Shown here: piece by piece, positions 43,260-55,879 of the stretch
How positions within the stretch are numbered: the stretch's first letter is position 1
Layout of the letters: each line of letters starts with the position of its first letter
Source of the DNA: Sparus aurata
Lineage: Eukaryota; Chordata; Actinopteri; Spariformes; Sparidae
DNA length: 64,000 nt
Direction: 5' to 3'
Assembly: GCF_900880675.1 (NCBI RefSeq)
Contig: NC_044199.1
Location: 10,342,664-10,406,663, forward strand
Notes under the pieces: generated by a model
The model's database searches: none
What the model was told of the DNA's origin: nothing
The model's input: only the letters and a program-made list of their open reading frames with translations
Made by a program: the position numbers and the translations under genes

Positions 43260-44210
43260 TCTCTGGTTATTTTTTTCGGCTGTCTTGTCCCTTCAGTCAA
43301 AGGTCTATTCTCAGTTAATGTGCACTAGACGTTTCCACATAACACTTGTGTAAAATGCATACTAGACCATGACTGGCTTGTTGTGACAACTAAATCATGC
43401 TGGTACATACTTGTCTTCACTGTTCCCTGTGGGGTTGTTGTTCTATGAGTAGGCCCCCAAACTCAGATATAAGGGTTTGATATATAAGACCTTGTACTAC
43501 AATATAGCAGCAAACAACTGTTTGTCGTGTGAATGAAAATATACTTCCTTTGTGTGGTGCGACCACATATGTACCCTCCCGGTGTTTATGAAGAGGATCT
43601 GTTTTGAACCACCAAGGACTCATTTTTAAACCCCATATGATCAATGTTAAACCTTAAATAGTTGTAAAACACGACATTTAACTATTCTACTTTACACTAA
43701 AACTAAATTAAATCTAATACTGTTGCACCAAAACTCCTATTTACACTGTGGTCCGGGTATCATCTTGAGGTTTAAATTTGAAAATAACAAACAGTTCTGT
43801 AAAATCAACATGGTAGAACGCAGTGTGAAGCATTCAGCTGAGGGCATTCACATTCAAAACAGATATACATCTAGCACTTGAAGTTTGAGGTAGCTAGTGT
43901 TAGCAGGTTGGCTAGCAAGCCAATAATTCCAGTCACTTGCAATAGCCAACAAGTGGATCCTCACTGTTGGAACAGCGAAAATACTAATGAAGATGCTTTT
44001 AGCGAATTGTTTTTGTCAATGCAGTCTGGTGATTTTGAAGTGAGCAAAATATATCAGCTATTTTTGGTAAATGGGGGTGTAGCCTATGCTTCCATTTTTT
44101 TCGTCCCCTCTCCAGCCGATAAATATAAAAAAAAAATCTATTTTCTAGTGTCAAACTCTGCACAGTGAAGCTCAGTGTGAGTAAATAAAAGACAAACGGC
44201 TAAAATACTT
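43260..44210. other. Spacer between the convergent lipocalin and zfx genes
   Basis: No gene or repeat boundary recognised. An open frame at 43878-44168 (+) has no family features. Confidence 0.4.
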
Positions 44211-44214
44211 TGCT

Positions 44215-45807
44215 TTTATTACCTTTTTTAACAAATACGTTGAAGTACATCCATAACAACACAGTTGAGATTTCCTTTTTAATCAAGTGTTTACATCTAC
44301 ACGCTTTGTACAGATTTGTATACAAAACAATAATTTACGTCCCATAGAAGTCTAGATACACTTAACTATACAACAACTTATAAATGAAATAAATATAAAA
44401 ACAGAAATAATCACAGGTGATAACAAAAATGTAAAAAGCCATAGTACAAGTACACCACCAGCACCTGTCTTCTGAAGTTGCATCTAAAAAGATATACACT
44501 GTCCCTTTCTAATGGTAAAAGTACATCTGAGTGTAGGTGAAAAACAAAGACTTTAGTCCATAGTTTCATAACAGCAGCACCAGATACACTGCATGATTCC
44601 TAATTAGACCAGACAGTTATATTAGGACACTGTTTTAAACTTTTTTTTTTTTTTTTAACCCAGCCCAATATTGGTATCACACTGATGCTTGTAGATTATG
44701 CAAATAGATATCATGTCAATTCATATGGAAAAACAAGTTTGTTCTTAGAAAAACAAACCATCTGAAGAACAGCTCGGATATTTTCCTCATCCCAAAAATG
44801 TCCTTCTCCTTAAAATCAATGGGATTTCAGTCCCAAGTTAGCATTAAAATACTGTCAGTCAGGGCGTCATCTCTACTGCTTTGGGCACTAGATCTGAAAA
44901 ACTTACAGTACACTTATTGACTTTGAACAGAAATATCAGACAGGTGTACGATAATCAAGCAACGGCATAATGATCCCTTGGTGATATACTGTAGGTGCAT
45001 ATGTGAACTTTTTAATTCACAACCATGAGACATCCACTTTTTCCAATGTGTGTTTTGTGTTAATTTCATGATCATAGACCCCTGTGTACAAAGTGAAGAT
45101 TGATTGTTTCTGCTGTATGGGTGCTGAACACAGCCGGGCTTGTGTTTCTGTTAACACAACAAAAAGCACTATGTTACAGAGTGTTGGGGTCAGAGCACCA
45201 GGAAGCACAACAGATGCTTTTGTTGTCATTCACTCTTCGTCTCTCGCACACACACACACACACACTCTCCCCCTCTCTCACACTCACAACTCGATTACTG
45301 CATTCATCATGATCTTGACCAGGATGGCAAGTGCTACAAGGAACATGTTTGCTAATCCATACTGCTGTGTTTAGTAAATTTCAACAAAATGACACAAACG
45401 TTTTGCAAATTACACAGTTCTGAGACGAATAATTAGGACCATTGTGACTGACAACTGATTGCTGTCTGCAAAATTAAAAATGTATATCTACAAAGAGACA
45501 TCTGCACAATCTGCCATGCACACTGTCACCAGCAAGGGACATGCAGTTAAAAGTGCAAGTCTACAGAGGGGTTCTGCTGCTAACTCTGACAGAGCGTTAA
45601 CGTTATGTACATGTGTATACATTTCTGAACAAACATTAGGCTGAGGATCAAAAAAGAGCAAAACAACAGAACGGACTAAGTGCAGTACGCGCACACACAC
45701 ATTATTTCAATGTGAATGGTGCTGTGCTGAGGGTGCAGTGATTGGGGTGTGATGGTTGCTTCGACATTGTTCTTTTGTTGTGGCACAGTATTTGGCTCGC
45801 TTTAGAG
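44215..45807 (-). other. Probable zfx 3' UTR
   Basis: Non-coding sequence downstream of the zfx stop. On the - strand AATAAA occurs at 44215-44220, suggesting a 3' UTR of about 1.6 kb. It includes a (CA)n tract at 45247-45265. Long 3' UTRs are usual for ZFX genes. The true end is not proven. Confidence 0.45.
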
Positions 45808-48800
45808 TCACTCTGCCTGTACCACGTCCTTGTGGTGGCGCATGATATGCTGGTTCTTCTCCGAGGGTCGCCGAAAGCCTTTTGAACAGATCTCGCAGCG
45901 GTGCGGATAGTCTTTTGTGTGAATGGAGATGACGTGTCGCTTGAAACCCGAAGCGTCCCCGGTGCTGTAGTCACAGTACTGGCACTGGTAAATTCTCCTT
46001 TCTTTTTGTCCTTTGCCAATAACTACTGTCACACTGCTGGCTAAGCTGGCGGCACTGACTCTGCCAGGCGGGCCAGCGCCGCTGGATGCACTCGGTGCAG
46101 ACTTTTTAGGTGTCGCAACGGGAGTGTGTGTCTCTGTCCTCTTGGCCTCACTCTTTTCAGGAGAGGCCTGTTGCTCTTTTGTATGGACAGACAAGATATG
46201 ACGACTGAGAACAAAAGGGTCTGCAATTTTAAAGTTGCAGTGACGGCACTGATGGAGTTTCTTGGTGCGGTGGGATACCGAGTGCTTCTTCAGTTCCGAC
46301 GGCCGATGGAAGCCTTTACCACAGATGGCACATTTGTGTGGGTAGTCCTTGGTGTGAACAGATATGATATGGCGTTTCAGGTCACTGGAGTTGGAACTTT
46401 TGTGATCACAGTGGGCACAATGGTGGGTCTTATTCTCCTCGTGTGTTAGTCCATGCTGTATTAACTCCTCCTCCTCTGCAAAGGTCTGGAAACAGCGCTC
46501 GCATTTGTATGGCATCTCTTTGCTATGCTTAGTTTTGATGTGCGTCTTGAGATTAGACGAATCAGCCGACTTGTAGTCACAGTACAGGCAGGAATAAGGC
46601 TTCTCGCCTGTGTGTGTGCGCATGTGTTTCTTCAACTCAGATGGGTGTCGAAAGCCTTTTCCACATTCCACACAAATGTGGGGGAAGCTTTTGCTGTGAA
46701 CAGCCAACAAGTGCCGATTGAGCAGTCCTTGCTCAGCAGTTTCATAGTCACAGAACTTGCATTTATGCATCTTGGTGGGCGGTGGAGGCGGCTGGTTCTT
46801 GGGCTCTCGGTGGTGGTGCTGCAGTCTGTGAGAGAACAGCGCAGCCTGCTGGTGGAATTCCTTGCCACACATTTCACACTCAAAAGGGGCCTTACTGCTC
46901 AGAGCGTGCACCTCCATGTGGTTGTGGAGGCTGGCTTTCTTGTTGGTGGTGAAGTCACAGTCTGTACATTGGTACTTTTTCCTTGTCAGAACATCCTGGT
47001 GATGATTCTTGGTGTGGCGTTTCAGGAAACCTCGTGACTTGAACTTTTTTCCGCAAAGCATACAGGGGTAGACTGTCAAAGGCTGACCGTATGGACCAAT
47101 GATGATGGCTAGAGAGAAAAATGACAAGAGGGAGACAAACTTTTCATGGTGCAACTTCACAGTTTTTGTATTTAAATCCTATGTAAATAACAAAGAGCTG
47201 CACATTTAATTGCAAAATAATCCAAATTGCAATGTCCAAATGATGTGACTTGTGCTGCAAATATATTGTCAATTTATGAATAATTAAAATAATGCGTTTG
47301 TAGCATTTATCCTTATAGCATCCTTTCTGCTTTTGCTGAGCACTGCACAGCTCCACTGTAACAATGATGGTTCAACGTTCTTCTTTACGGTGTGATGAAC
47401 ATTTACATTTGTAACTGGCATAGGAAGACAACTTCCACATCCACCGACTTTCGTGTTGCTCTTACCTGTCTGTACCTGGCGAGGCTCTGACCGTCTCCTA
47501 TTCTTGTTGCGTTGTCTGTTCATTTCATCCACCCCGTCGGACTCGTCGATGTGCAGCAGTGCGCTGGCTGCTCCGTTTCGGTTTTCACAACTCTCGCTAT
47601 CATCTGCACCTGTGAGAGCGAGAGTGTCTTTAATTTGATAATAAACAAAACCTGCCATTGTAAAAGCTTAAGCCAAGACACTCAGAGACGTGGTTGATGC
47701 ACAGCCTTCCAGTGTTGTTTTAAAAGCAATTTAATAGACAGGGGTGCTGACCATAAGCAGCTGCCCAGGCCACAGGCATGAAGTCCTTGCTTAGAGACAC
47801 GCTGTCATACGAGCGGTCGTGAGTTACTGGCTCTTCACCTCCTACCACCACCTCCATATAAACCTCATCAGTCACCTTGGACCCACCTGTAGATGAGCCC
47901 AACATGTACAAAACCAAAAAACTAGACACGTTTACTTTAATGACACTTTTGTTTGGCCTAAACAACTCACCGTGGTTTCCTTGATTGTGATGAGAATCTC
48001 CAACAGACATGTAAACCATCTTCTCTCTGAGTGTCTGGCCTGAAGACTCGTTTAACGCCACACTCTCTGTGTCTCCGTCACTGATGTCAACTGATTCTCC
48101 TGTAGAATAAAAAAAACCTTTTAAATCCTACATGTTTTGGCAAATTATTGGTCAATCTTTGGGAAATCAGGAAATATAATTCTCATTTCACAATCATATT
48201 TGCCAAAGTAAGGAGGAAAACCAGTGGGGATGATATAGTCTAGATTTGTTTGTTACTATCAGGGGTGAAAAGGTACATGTACTCGTCCAGAACCATCACA
48301 GTAGGGATGTCACACTTTTGGTGCATCCTGTCATACAAAGAATAGGTCTGTATGTCACACTATGGCCACTTATGATTTAAAAATGCAACCCACCAGAGAG
48401 CACAACAAAGTGGTGCATCTCTTCAGAGTTGCTATAAGGTAGGAGTTGTTGTCATTCGTGACGTGTGGGAGGAAACTGCTCAGTGCATTAACGTTATGTT
48501 TCCATGTCCTGTTTATTATAAAACCTGCCGAGTTAATAGACCCCAAGATGCTCCATGAAATTGCTGGCAGCAGCATTTCTTTTCTGCAAGCAGCTGTTAG
48601 TGCATTTCTCTCAATCACGCCATTTTTATTTGCATTGTCTTAGCTTAGCTTCCTCAGTAAAGCTAGCGAGCTAGTATTGTTTAGAACTTCCAAGGCGCAC
48701 GACCATGTTATGGATATGTGATGTAGAGACAAGCTACTTTCAATTACAAAAAGGGGACAAGGGGATGTATGTCGGGGGTGACTGAAGACAGTCCTCTCTG

Positions 48801-51573
48801 CTGGGTGAGTTCAGTGGGTCATAGTGAATGAGGGAAACAGTGCTGACTTCAGTGGTGTGCTAATGGTCAACTACAGCTGTACAGCAACTCTGAGGGGACA
48901 CACTTCTTCAAATTCAGACACACATAGTAAATCAAATATTACAGCCCGAATAATTATATCACATATATTATATCCTCACACGAGTTAAAGCTCAAATGCA
49001 CTGACCCATGTCATCCTCTCCAGAATCGGCCTTGAAGATGTACACCTTTATCACCTCCTGGCCATCCTCGTCCTTCTCCACTTCCTGGTCCTCCACAGCT
49101 CCCTCCACTGTCACCTCTGTTCCATCCTCAGACACCATTTTACCAGCTTCGTCCACTAGAGATGGGGGCACACATATCACATTTCACGAGAGAAGTGTTC
49201 CAGACATGAGCTGGTGAGAGCATCAATTCTGAAAACGTCAGTGCTTATCACCTCACCTCTATGAATGCGTAGTGAGGACATAGCTTGAATTTCATTTTAC
49301 CATGTCAGTATATCTATAAATCATATAAAACTGACCCCAATTAATACTCTATTTGTGCAAATGCTTGTCTGACTACAAAAATGTTCAAATTAAGGATTAG
49401 TACCACTAATCATCTTCAAAAATAATCTGTTTAGGAGAAGCTCTGGTTCATCAGTGCTACAGCAAATCAAAGTTGAAATTATAGAGTTGAAATTAAATTA
49501 TTTCAAACACCTCATAATCTTTATAAATGGTTACTAAAGTACTAGTGGCTAAATATAATGTCAAAGCACTCAATAAACATTGTGTTTCCACTAACACACA
49601 GATTACATTCAAATGGTAGTCAGACTGTCAACCTAGTACCACTTTGGGGTTGTTTGCCAATGACAATGTACAGTGGTGCAGACAGCGCTGAGTAATTGTT
49701 GCAATTATTGTAGAATGAAAGGAAACTGGCTGCTTGTCATTATGTGGCTCTGTAGAAGTGATACTTGAAAATCTGACAATTGTTACAGTCAAAAATAAAT
49801 TACCATCTAAATTGTCAGCAGAAACCAGGGTCGATACTTTGAACGCCAAGTATCACAAGCTCATCTTCTTTAAACCAACAAAACAGCACTTCTTGACTTT
49901 ATGGAGATGTTTTAAGATACTTGTACGCTGCAATTAACATATTTTTGATGTCAATTCATCTGTCGATTATTTTCTTGATTAAAGGATAATTTTTTATTAT
50001 CTTTTAATCAAGAAAATTATTTTATTTTATTTTTTCTAAAAAGGCAGACGATAGTAAAGAATGTCAATGATGATATCCTCAAATATCTTGTTTTTTTCAA
50101 TGACATAAATTCACCTTCATAGAGGAGTAAAGATATCGGACATTATTCATATTTAGAGAGCTCTATGTCCTTGACATGAACTAACAAGGACCTGCAGAAA
50201 TTACACATTTTGACAAAATTTGGTCCGGTAATAACACATTGAATAATGATTGCTGCCCCTGATAAATAACAAATGCATAAATGAAAACAGCTTCTGTATG
50301 ATAGCTCAACGTTCAACAAAACTTTTAAAAATGTTTAAAAAAAAACCCCATTGTATTCTACATTGTGAGCTAGTAGTAAAGTTTTAAATCCATTGCCAGC
50401 CAAACAGAAATTCTGTCATGTATGGTCAACATAATGAAACGTCAAATGCCAAAAACACCTAGAGAAGGATAACTTCTGCACTTTAGCAGTTGGTAACAAC
50501 AATAACAGTTCAGTTAAATTCAAAACTTTTTTTTTAAAACTGAACTCCACCCTGATTTTTAAATCACGGTGGAGGGCAAATCAGACAGCGACGGGATTAT
50601 TTCTCACAGACATTGTTACACTATAGGTGTACTAAATATTACGTATCCCTCTTTGACAGATGGATGCATTTCACCATCTGGCAAGAATATGTCCTCTTCC
50701 AGCTCCAGAGGCTGTTTGAAATCGCATTTTATTCATCTCAAATGTTTCCTGGATGCATTCACACTTAGCTTTTTTTTAGTTTAGCTAGGGATTTGCCCAA
50801 CAAGACATAAAATGACTGTAAATGTGTAAATGGCACCAAAATGTTTTCCCGAGGAGCAATGGCACATCTGATTGCAAATAGAGCAGTATACTTACAGGAT
50901 ATCATTAGGTAATCTCCACAGCCATCTTGGTCGTCCTCCTGCTGCTCTGGGTCCAGCCCATCTTCGGGGATGTCTCCCATGGCAACACCTTCCTCATCAC
51001 CCTCCAGAGCCATCACGCAGGTTTCTACAGCGACATCTTCATCCTCATCGCAGTGCACATACTCAGACACCACATCCTCCACAGCATCCTGGATGACAAG
51101 TTCATCCGGGGCAAACCTGTGAACTGCCATGCCTTCTCCCTCGCCTTCTGACACCAACACAGTCTCTTGAAGCTCCACAACAAACTCCTGCCCACCGGCA
51201 CCACCCTCATCTGGAAGAAGCAGGATTACCCAGTTAACCACATAGCAGTCAAATGCAACAGTTTATAGCGTGGATGTTTTACATGTCACATTTAATGTTT
51301 TTAAGCTTACTGACATCATTCAACCATGACCTTCTAATCAACAGAACAGATCTCAGGAAAACGCTTTACTTTCGTCAATCAAAAATGCCAAGTCATTTTA
51401 CTAAACAAAGAGCCCTGCTTTATTAAAACACCTGCACACTTCATGTTTACCGGAAAGCATACACACATATATAAAGACACACAATAATATAAGCATGGCT
51501 AATTACCCGATCCGTGTAAGATTATTTTAGGCTCTTCGGAATGTATTGAAAGCCTGGTGACATCCTCATCCAT
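45808..51573 (-). CDS. zfx: Zinc-finger transcription factor ZFX, one finger short
   Basis: Seven coding exons on the - strand, in order: 51573-51507, 51210-50896, 49155-49006, 48099-47971, 47886-47752, 47609-47466 and 47108-45808. They join in phase to 746 residues. The first ~313 residues form the acidic activation domain, with family blocks VVELQETVLVS, DYLMIS, EVIKVYIFKAD, REKMVYMSV, DEVYMEVVVG, AWAAAYG and NRNGAASALLHIDES. The last exon encodes the C2H2 array from YPCMLCGKKF to the terminal FRRPSEKNQHIMRHH. I count twelve fingers. The eleventh of the usual thirteen (CKRCRKGFRQQ type) is absent, and residues about 625-685 are a Ser/Ala/Pro/Lys-rich spacer. The MDED start, HIDES exon and sat1/prdx4 neighbours favour ZFX over ZNF711. 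ZFX binds CpG-island promoters and activates housekeeping genes. Intron 3 contains a dispersed repeat. Confidence 0.95.
49928..50170 (+). repeat. Interspersed-repeat copy in zfx intron
   Basis: Contains GCTGCAATTAAC, TCTGTCGATTATTTTCTTGA, ATATCCTCAAATATCTTG and TTCATAGAGGAGTAAAGA. I recognise these as parts of a very common teleost dispersed repeat. A fragment with a similar start (AGAGCTGCAACGGTTAGTC) lies at about 62112. Confidence 0.6.
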
Positions 51574-53160
51574 TGTCCTCGCACTGCATTTGTTCCTGGA
51601 GAGCTGGAAGCAAGTGACAGAAAGCTTAGATGACTGTGACCAAAACTGATGGAAACAAAGCCAAACAAACCCCAGCACCTTCAAAATCTGACAGGTCACT
51701 TATACATACCATTTGTAATATTACTTTTGACCACTATCTGCCTATTGTTAATCACGGTGACATTTGCCGATAGCAGTCACCAATGTTTATGTGTTTGCTG
51801 GCACATTCAAGAGCGCCTGGCTCGTAACATCACGGCTATCGGTTAGTTAGTTTTTAAATCATGTGAAAGGCTATTTTAAAGGTTATTTCATAAATTTGTA
51901 CAATCAAATTTGTGCTGAAGATTTATTCGTTTTTTCAGGGCCAAAAGAGGGAATAAATAACAGAAACATTTTTTTTCAAACATCGCTATTGGCCCAGAAT
52001 TTCAGTCACTGCATACCTAATTTATATGTATTGATTATTGTCTTGAAAGATGTTTCCTTGTGCTGTGAGAGCTAAAACTGTGAATATAAAGCAACTTATT
52101 CTGCATTTACCCTTGTGTGTGTTTGTGGTCGTTAATGTGATTTGAAACAAATTGATTTTTATAACAGAAAACCAGATGATGCCACTAATGCGAATCCAAC
52201 ACTGCATGTCAGCCTAAACACAATCAACTGATTGAAACTGAAAGCCACAAACAGCTCGTCATCCTTTGCTTGTTGAATACAAACATGGTGTGTGTGTGTT
52301 GCTAATTTGACATTATAATACGATTCACATGATAGAGGGGTCACTTGCCTGGTAGTGCACAACTGCTGCTGCCTGAGCATCACACTCACAGCCATCTATC
52401 CTAAAAACACTCTTGTTGCAGTCAAGGGGAGTTAACAGTTTGTTTGGGCTTCATAAAGTGAACCCTGCACACAATTACCATTTTCTACTAGAAAATGGGC
52501 TGGGTTCAAAACCTCAACTCCTTTTTAGTAGCAATATAAATGTGTCCAACTCTTTGGCACCATGCACTGAAACTGTCATAAACTAGAAAGTAGCATTGTA
52601 TGATTGATTGTTAATTTGTACATCACAGCATCTTTTCACTGAAGCACTTTTCCAAAAGATCTATAAATAAAAAAATCTAAAAAATAAATATGCGATTAAC
52701 TTTTCATAATAGTCTGCCATGTCTTGAAGCTTTCAACATTACTCTGTTTTATATCCTGCTGCTGCAATGGCCAAGTTTCTCTGTGGAGACTGAGAGCTTC
52801 GTTTGTTTTGATATTTCATTCACATGTATTCACACACAGACAATATAGGGTCACCTGATGTGAATGCTTCAGTCTCTCGCAAAACGGAGTGACTTTTGAC
52901 GGATGAAAACACTTAACAGTGATACAAATACAATTAAGGTGATGTGCTTTTGTAGCATTAGCTTGTGGCTGCGACAAATGTCAGCAAGTGAAATGACCAG
53001 TGGCAAAATGACCATGCCTGCACCACTACAGCTACCGAAATCTAACGAATACTTCAGTCCAATGGGCACCTCCATCATCGTAGCGATGAAAATGAGACAA
53101 GATGCGACAAAAATCTCTCCCTGTCTGTCTGTCTCTCTCTCTCTCTCTCACACACACACA

Positions 53161-53199
<39 letters not shown>

Positions 53200-53390
53200 G
53201 GGGGTGCGGAGATGTAAACAGTGGTGTAGACGATGCAGCCGGGGTGCCATTTAATTTCCACTGAATGTACCATCCCCCACCTCCAGGTGGAAAAATGATG
53301 ACAACGGTGTGCGAAGATGTGGCGCACGACACGGTGCATCAGAGTGTTGAAAGACGCCGCCAACACGATAAAACATACCAGGGTGATGAG
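51574..53390. other. zfx 5' intron region
   Basis: Between the first coding exon and the putative non-coding first exon of zfx. It contains a (CT)n(CA)n microsatellite at 53125-53197 and AT-rich sequence. No other exon is recognised. Confidence 0.4.
53125..53197 (+). repeat. Compound (CT)n-(CA)n microsatellite
   Basis: Alternating TCTG and CT repeats pass into CACACA for about 70 bases. Confidence 0.9.
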
Positions 53391-53399
53391 ACTAACATA

Positions 53400-54450
53400 G
53401 CTGCCCATTCATGCAACACTACACACAGCGTAAAGCCGATGAGACGATTAACGGTAATGTCTTCAACTGACCACTGGAGTAGCTTTAGCACCGATTACTC
53501 ACGCAAAGTCCGATTGTCACGGCCAAAACACACGTTTAGGAAGAGCTGGCTGCAAACTTCATACATGCAACATAATAACTGTGCACAGTAAAGACGGCTG
53601 GTTACGTTTGGTCTAAAATGACGCGAGTCTGTAGCAGCCAGCTAGCGGGAGGAGGCTAAAGACACACACACATTTTCTACAACTGCTTTTCATCACACTA
53701 GCGTCCGCCATTTTGTTAGCTTGGTGTCTGGACGAATGCTAATTTCAACACTTAATAAAAATACTCCTGGTCTAGGAAAATATGTTAATATGAAGTGTAT
53801 CGCAGGCGAAACTGTATATAAACTGTTATAATCAATACCGAATCGCGTTGACGTTCGCCAACGACGACCGGCGAATACAAAAACCCGCTTCTTTCAGCAA
53901 AATGGCTAGCTAACCGGATAGGCCAGAATTGCCAATTACGGCCTCTATAGAGGCCTGGGCCTGAGAAGAAAAGGCCCACCCCTCTGCGGCCTCTCGGTAA
54001 GAATGAGAAATAAATTGACAAATACACATGCATGCAAAAACAAAGACACACGGACACGCACAAATGCAAACATAGCTGTGCAAACGGGCGCCCTAAGAGC
54101 AAAAATGACCCGCGTACCAGATTTATGCTGCAGGGATGGCCTCCGTCCGCTCCTCGGCTTCCCAGGCCGCCTGGTTCCCCCAGACTCGGGCTGGATTCAG
54201 TCGGGAATTTTGTGTTATTTGGGCGGGCCGGACAGGAGCAGAGAAGGAGGGGTTAGGGGTTGTTTCTGGAGCTCTGCTGAAAGCAAAGCAGGGCGTCTGA
54301 AGCCAGATCTTGTCATGCTACAGCCCCCCGCTCCTCCAGCTTCGAGGCCGCCGTCAGCACGACACGTCACAGCCCGAGAGCAGCAGGAAAATGCGGAAGG
54401 GTTGTGGTGGAAATCACACCGGCAGGCACCAAACAGGCCATAATCTGAGG
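53400..54450 (-). promoter_or_regulatory. CpG-rich region, likely zfx promoter and first exon
   Basis: CpG density is visibly higher than in the rest of the window (for example ATCGCGTTGACGTTCGCC near 53842). On the - strand AAAATGGCGG at 53714-53705 matches the YY1 core-promoter motif. A good donor (GTGAGT, following CTTTGC) at 53503/53502 could close a non-coding first exon running from about 53715 to 53503. The first coding exon at 51573 has room for an upstream acceptor. This is inferred from motifs, not transcripts. Confidence 0.5.
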
Positions 54451-54601
54451 ACCGCCGCTCAAACGGGTTATGTCAAAACGTGCACTGTAGTGTTCATTTT
54501 AATTAGTTTGTGCCCCAAGGTCGATGTAGCTGCCAATGGACTGAGGAGGACTACCTCAGTTCCCCGAACAGTAGACTCGCATACAGCAGAGAGGTGTGGG
54601 C

Positions 54602-54640
54602 AATAAAAGATTATTAAACTATGACCTCCAGACATCCAAC

Positions 54641-54671
<31 letters not shown>
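54602..54671 (+). other. AATAAA followed by a long A run
   Basis: AATAAA at 54602-54607 is followed about 35 bases later by roughly 29 consecutive As (54643-54671). This is the layout of a polyadenylated RNA copied back into DNA. The sequence upstream is GC-rich and matches no gene I know. No target-site duplication was found by eye. Confidence 0.4.
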
Positions 54672-54672
<1 letters not shown>

Positions 54673-54679
54673 CGCGGAC

Positions 54680-55795
54680 TAAACAAGCTAACACCATCAG
54701 TTTCACTATGAGTGTAAACCGAATTGTTACTTCACAACAGACAAAAAAATCCTGTGGCATTAGTTTATGGTCATTCACTTAAGGGAAAAAACATAGTCAT
54801 TTTTTATTGTAATTGTATTTTTCTGCAGTATGAAATTAGAAAATATAACACATTTACCCCTCAAATTTATATGAATACCCATTTTTAAGCAGAGGAGTGC
54901 ATTTACACATATACTGTACCTACCTAAGTACAATTTTTATGTATGCTACTTGTATTTTATCATATTTGTGTTCTGTATTTATAAATACTGTACTTTTTAA
55001 ATTCACAATGATTACCTGACAAGCTAATTTACTAATATTAATCAATATTAGGCTACATAAAAATTGATCATCAGACAACAGCACACAAGACATTTGTCAT
55101 GTATAATAAGTCAAATTTGTTCTAGTAAAATTCAATTTACATGTTAATCCAAATGTAATCATAATCCAATATTATAATATATACATATATATGTATTCCA
55201 ATATTATAACATACAAATCTATCTATCTATCTATCTATAATGATATAACAATGACACAGACCATTTTAGTGGATAATGAGTACTTTATTTGTCATACTTT
55301 CAATACACTTAGTAGATAATACTTCTTTACTTTAACTTAAGCAACATTTTCAGTACAAGACTTTTACTTGTAGACCTAATGGAGGATTTTTCAACATTTG
55401 GGTCTTGCTACATTTACGTCGTTAAAGGAAATGAAAACCGCCACCAATGAAGCTACTTGCACATAAGGATTACATTTTGTCTTGCAACTTGTTCCCTTTA
55501 ATTATAGGAATAATCAAACCCAGATGTTATTTCAAAATGTATGGTTTTAATGTAAGAGAAACAGAAAATATGTTTGCAAAACAAAAACACCTCTACAAAT
55601 AGTTATTACAGTGTTCCCACCTTGGGGAGTCAGTTCCCAAGAAGTGGTTGCAAGATGAAAAAGAAACAAATACAATTGTGCACAGCTGATTTTTCTCAAA
55701 TCTTTAAAGAATTTTACTTACTTACTTACTTACTATATGGCTAAAATGAGCAGAACTCATCTATTATCAAAGTGAACAGTCGATTTTTAAATGTA
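54680..55795. other. Spacer between zfx promoter and sat1
   Basis: AT-rich, with small tandem repeats: (CTAT)n at about 55210-55237 and (ACTT)n at about 55717-55733. No coding sequence seen. Confidence 0.5.
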
Positions 55796-55801
55796 TTTAT
55801 T
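55796..55801 (-). terminator. Polyadenylation signal candidate of sat1
   Basis: On the - strand AATAAA lies about 80 bases after the sat1 stop codon. Confidence 0.5.
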
Positions 55802-55879
55802 GAGTCTGTGCCTAATCAATCACCAAACAAAACATGATTATTGCACCAAAAGTCAGTACAAGTCAGTTTAAAGTAAACT

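Noticed and set aside
45994..46176. Spacer in zfx as a retained intron
   Set aside because: No GT-AG pair at its borders on the - strand, and it stays open and in frame through 183 bases.
46525..47037. 170-codon + strand open frame inside zfx
   Set aside because: It lies opposite the zinc-finger exon and has no features of its own.
45808..51573. ZNF711 as the identity of the zinc-finger gene
   Set aside because: The MDED start, the NRNGxASALLHIDES exon and the sat1/prdx4 neighbours all match ZFX better.
54003..54443. 146-codon + strand open frame in CpG-rich DNA
   Set aside because: GC-rich frames are long by chance; no known domain. Kept only as context for the poly(A) observation.
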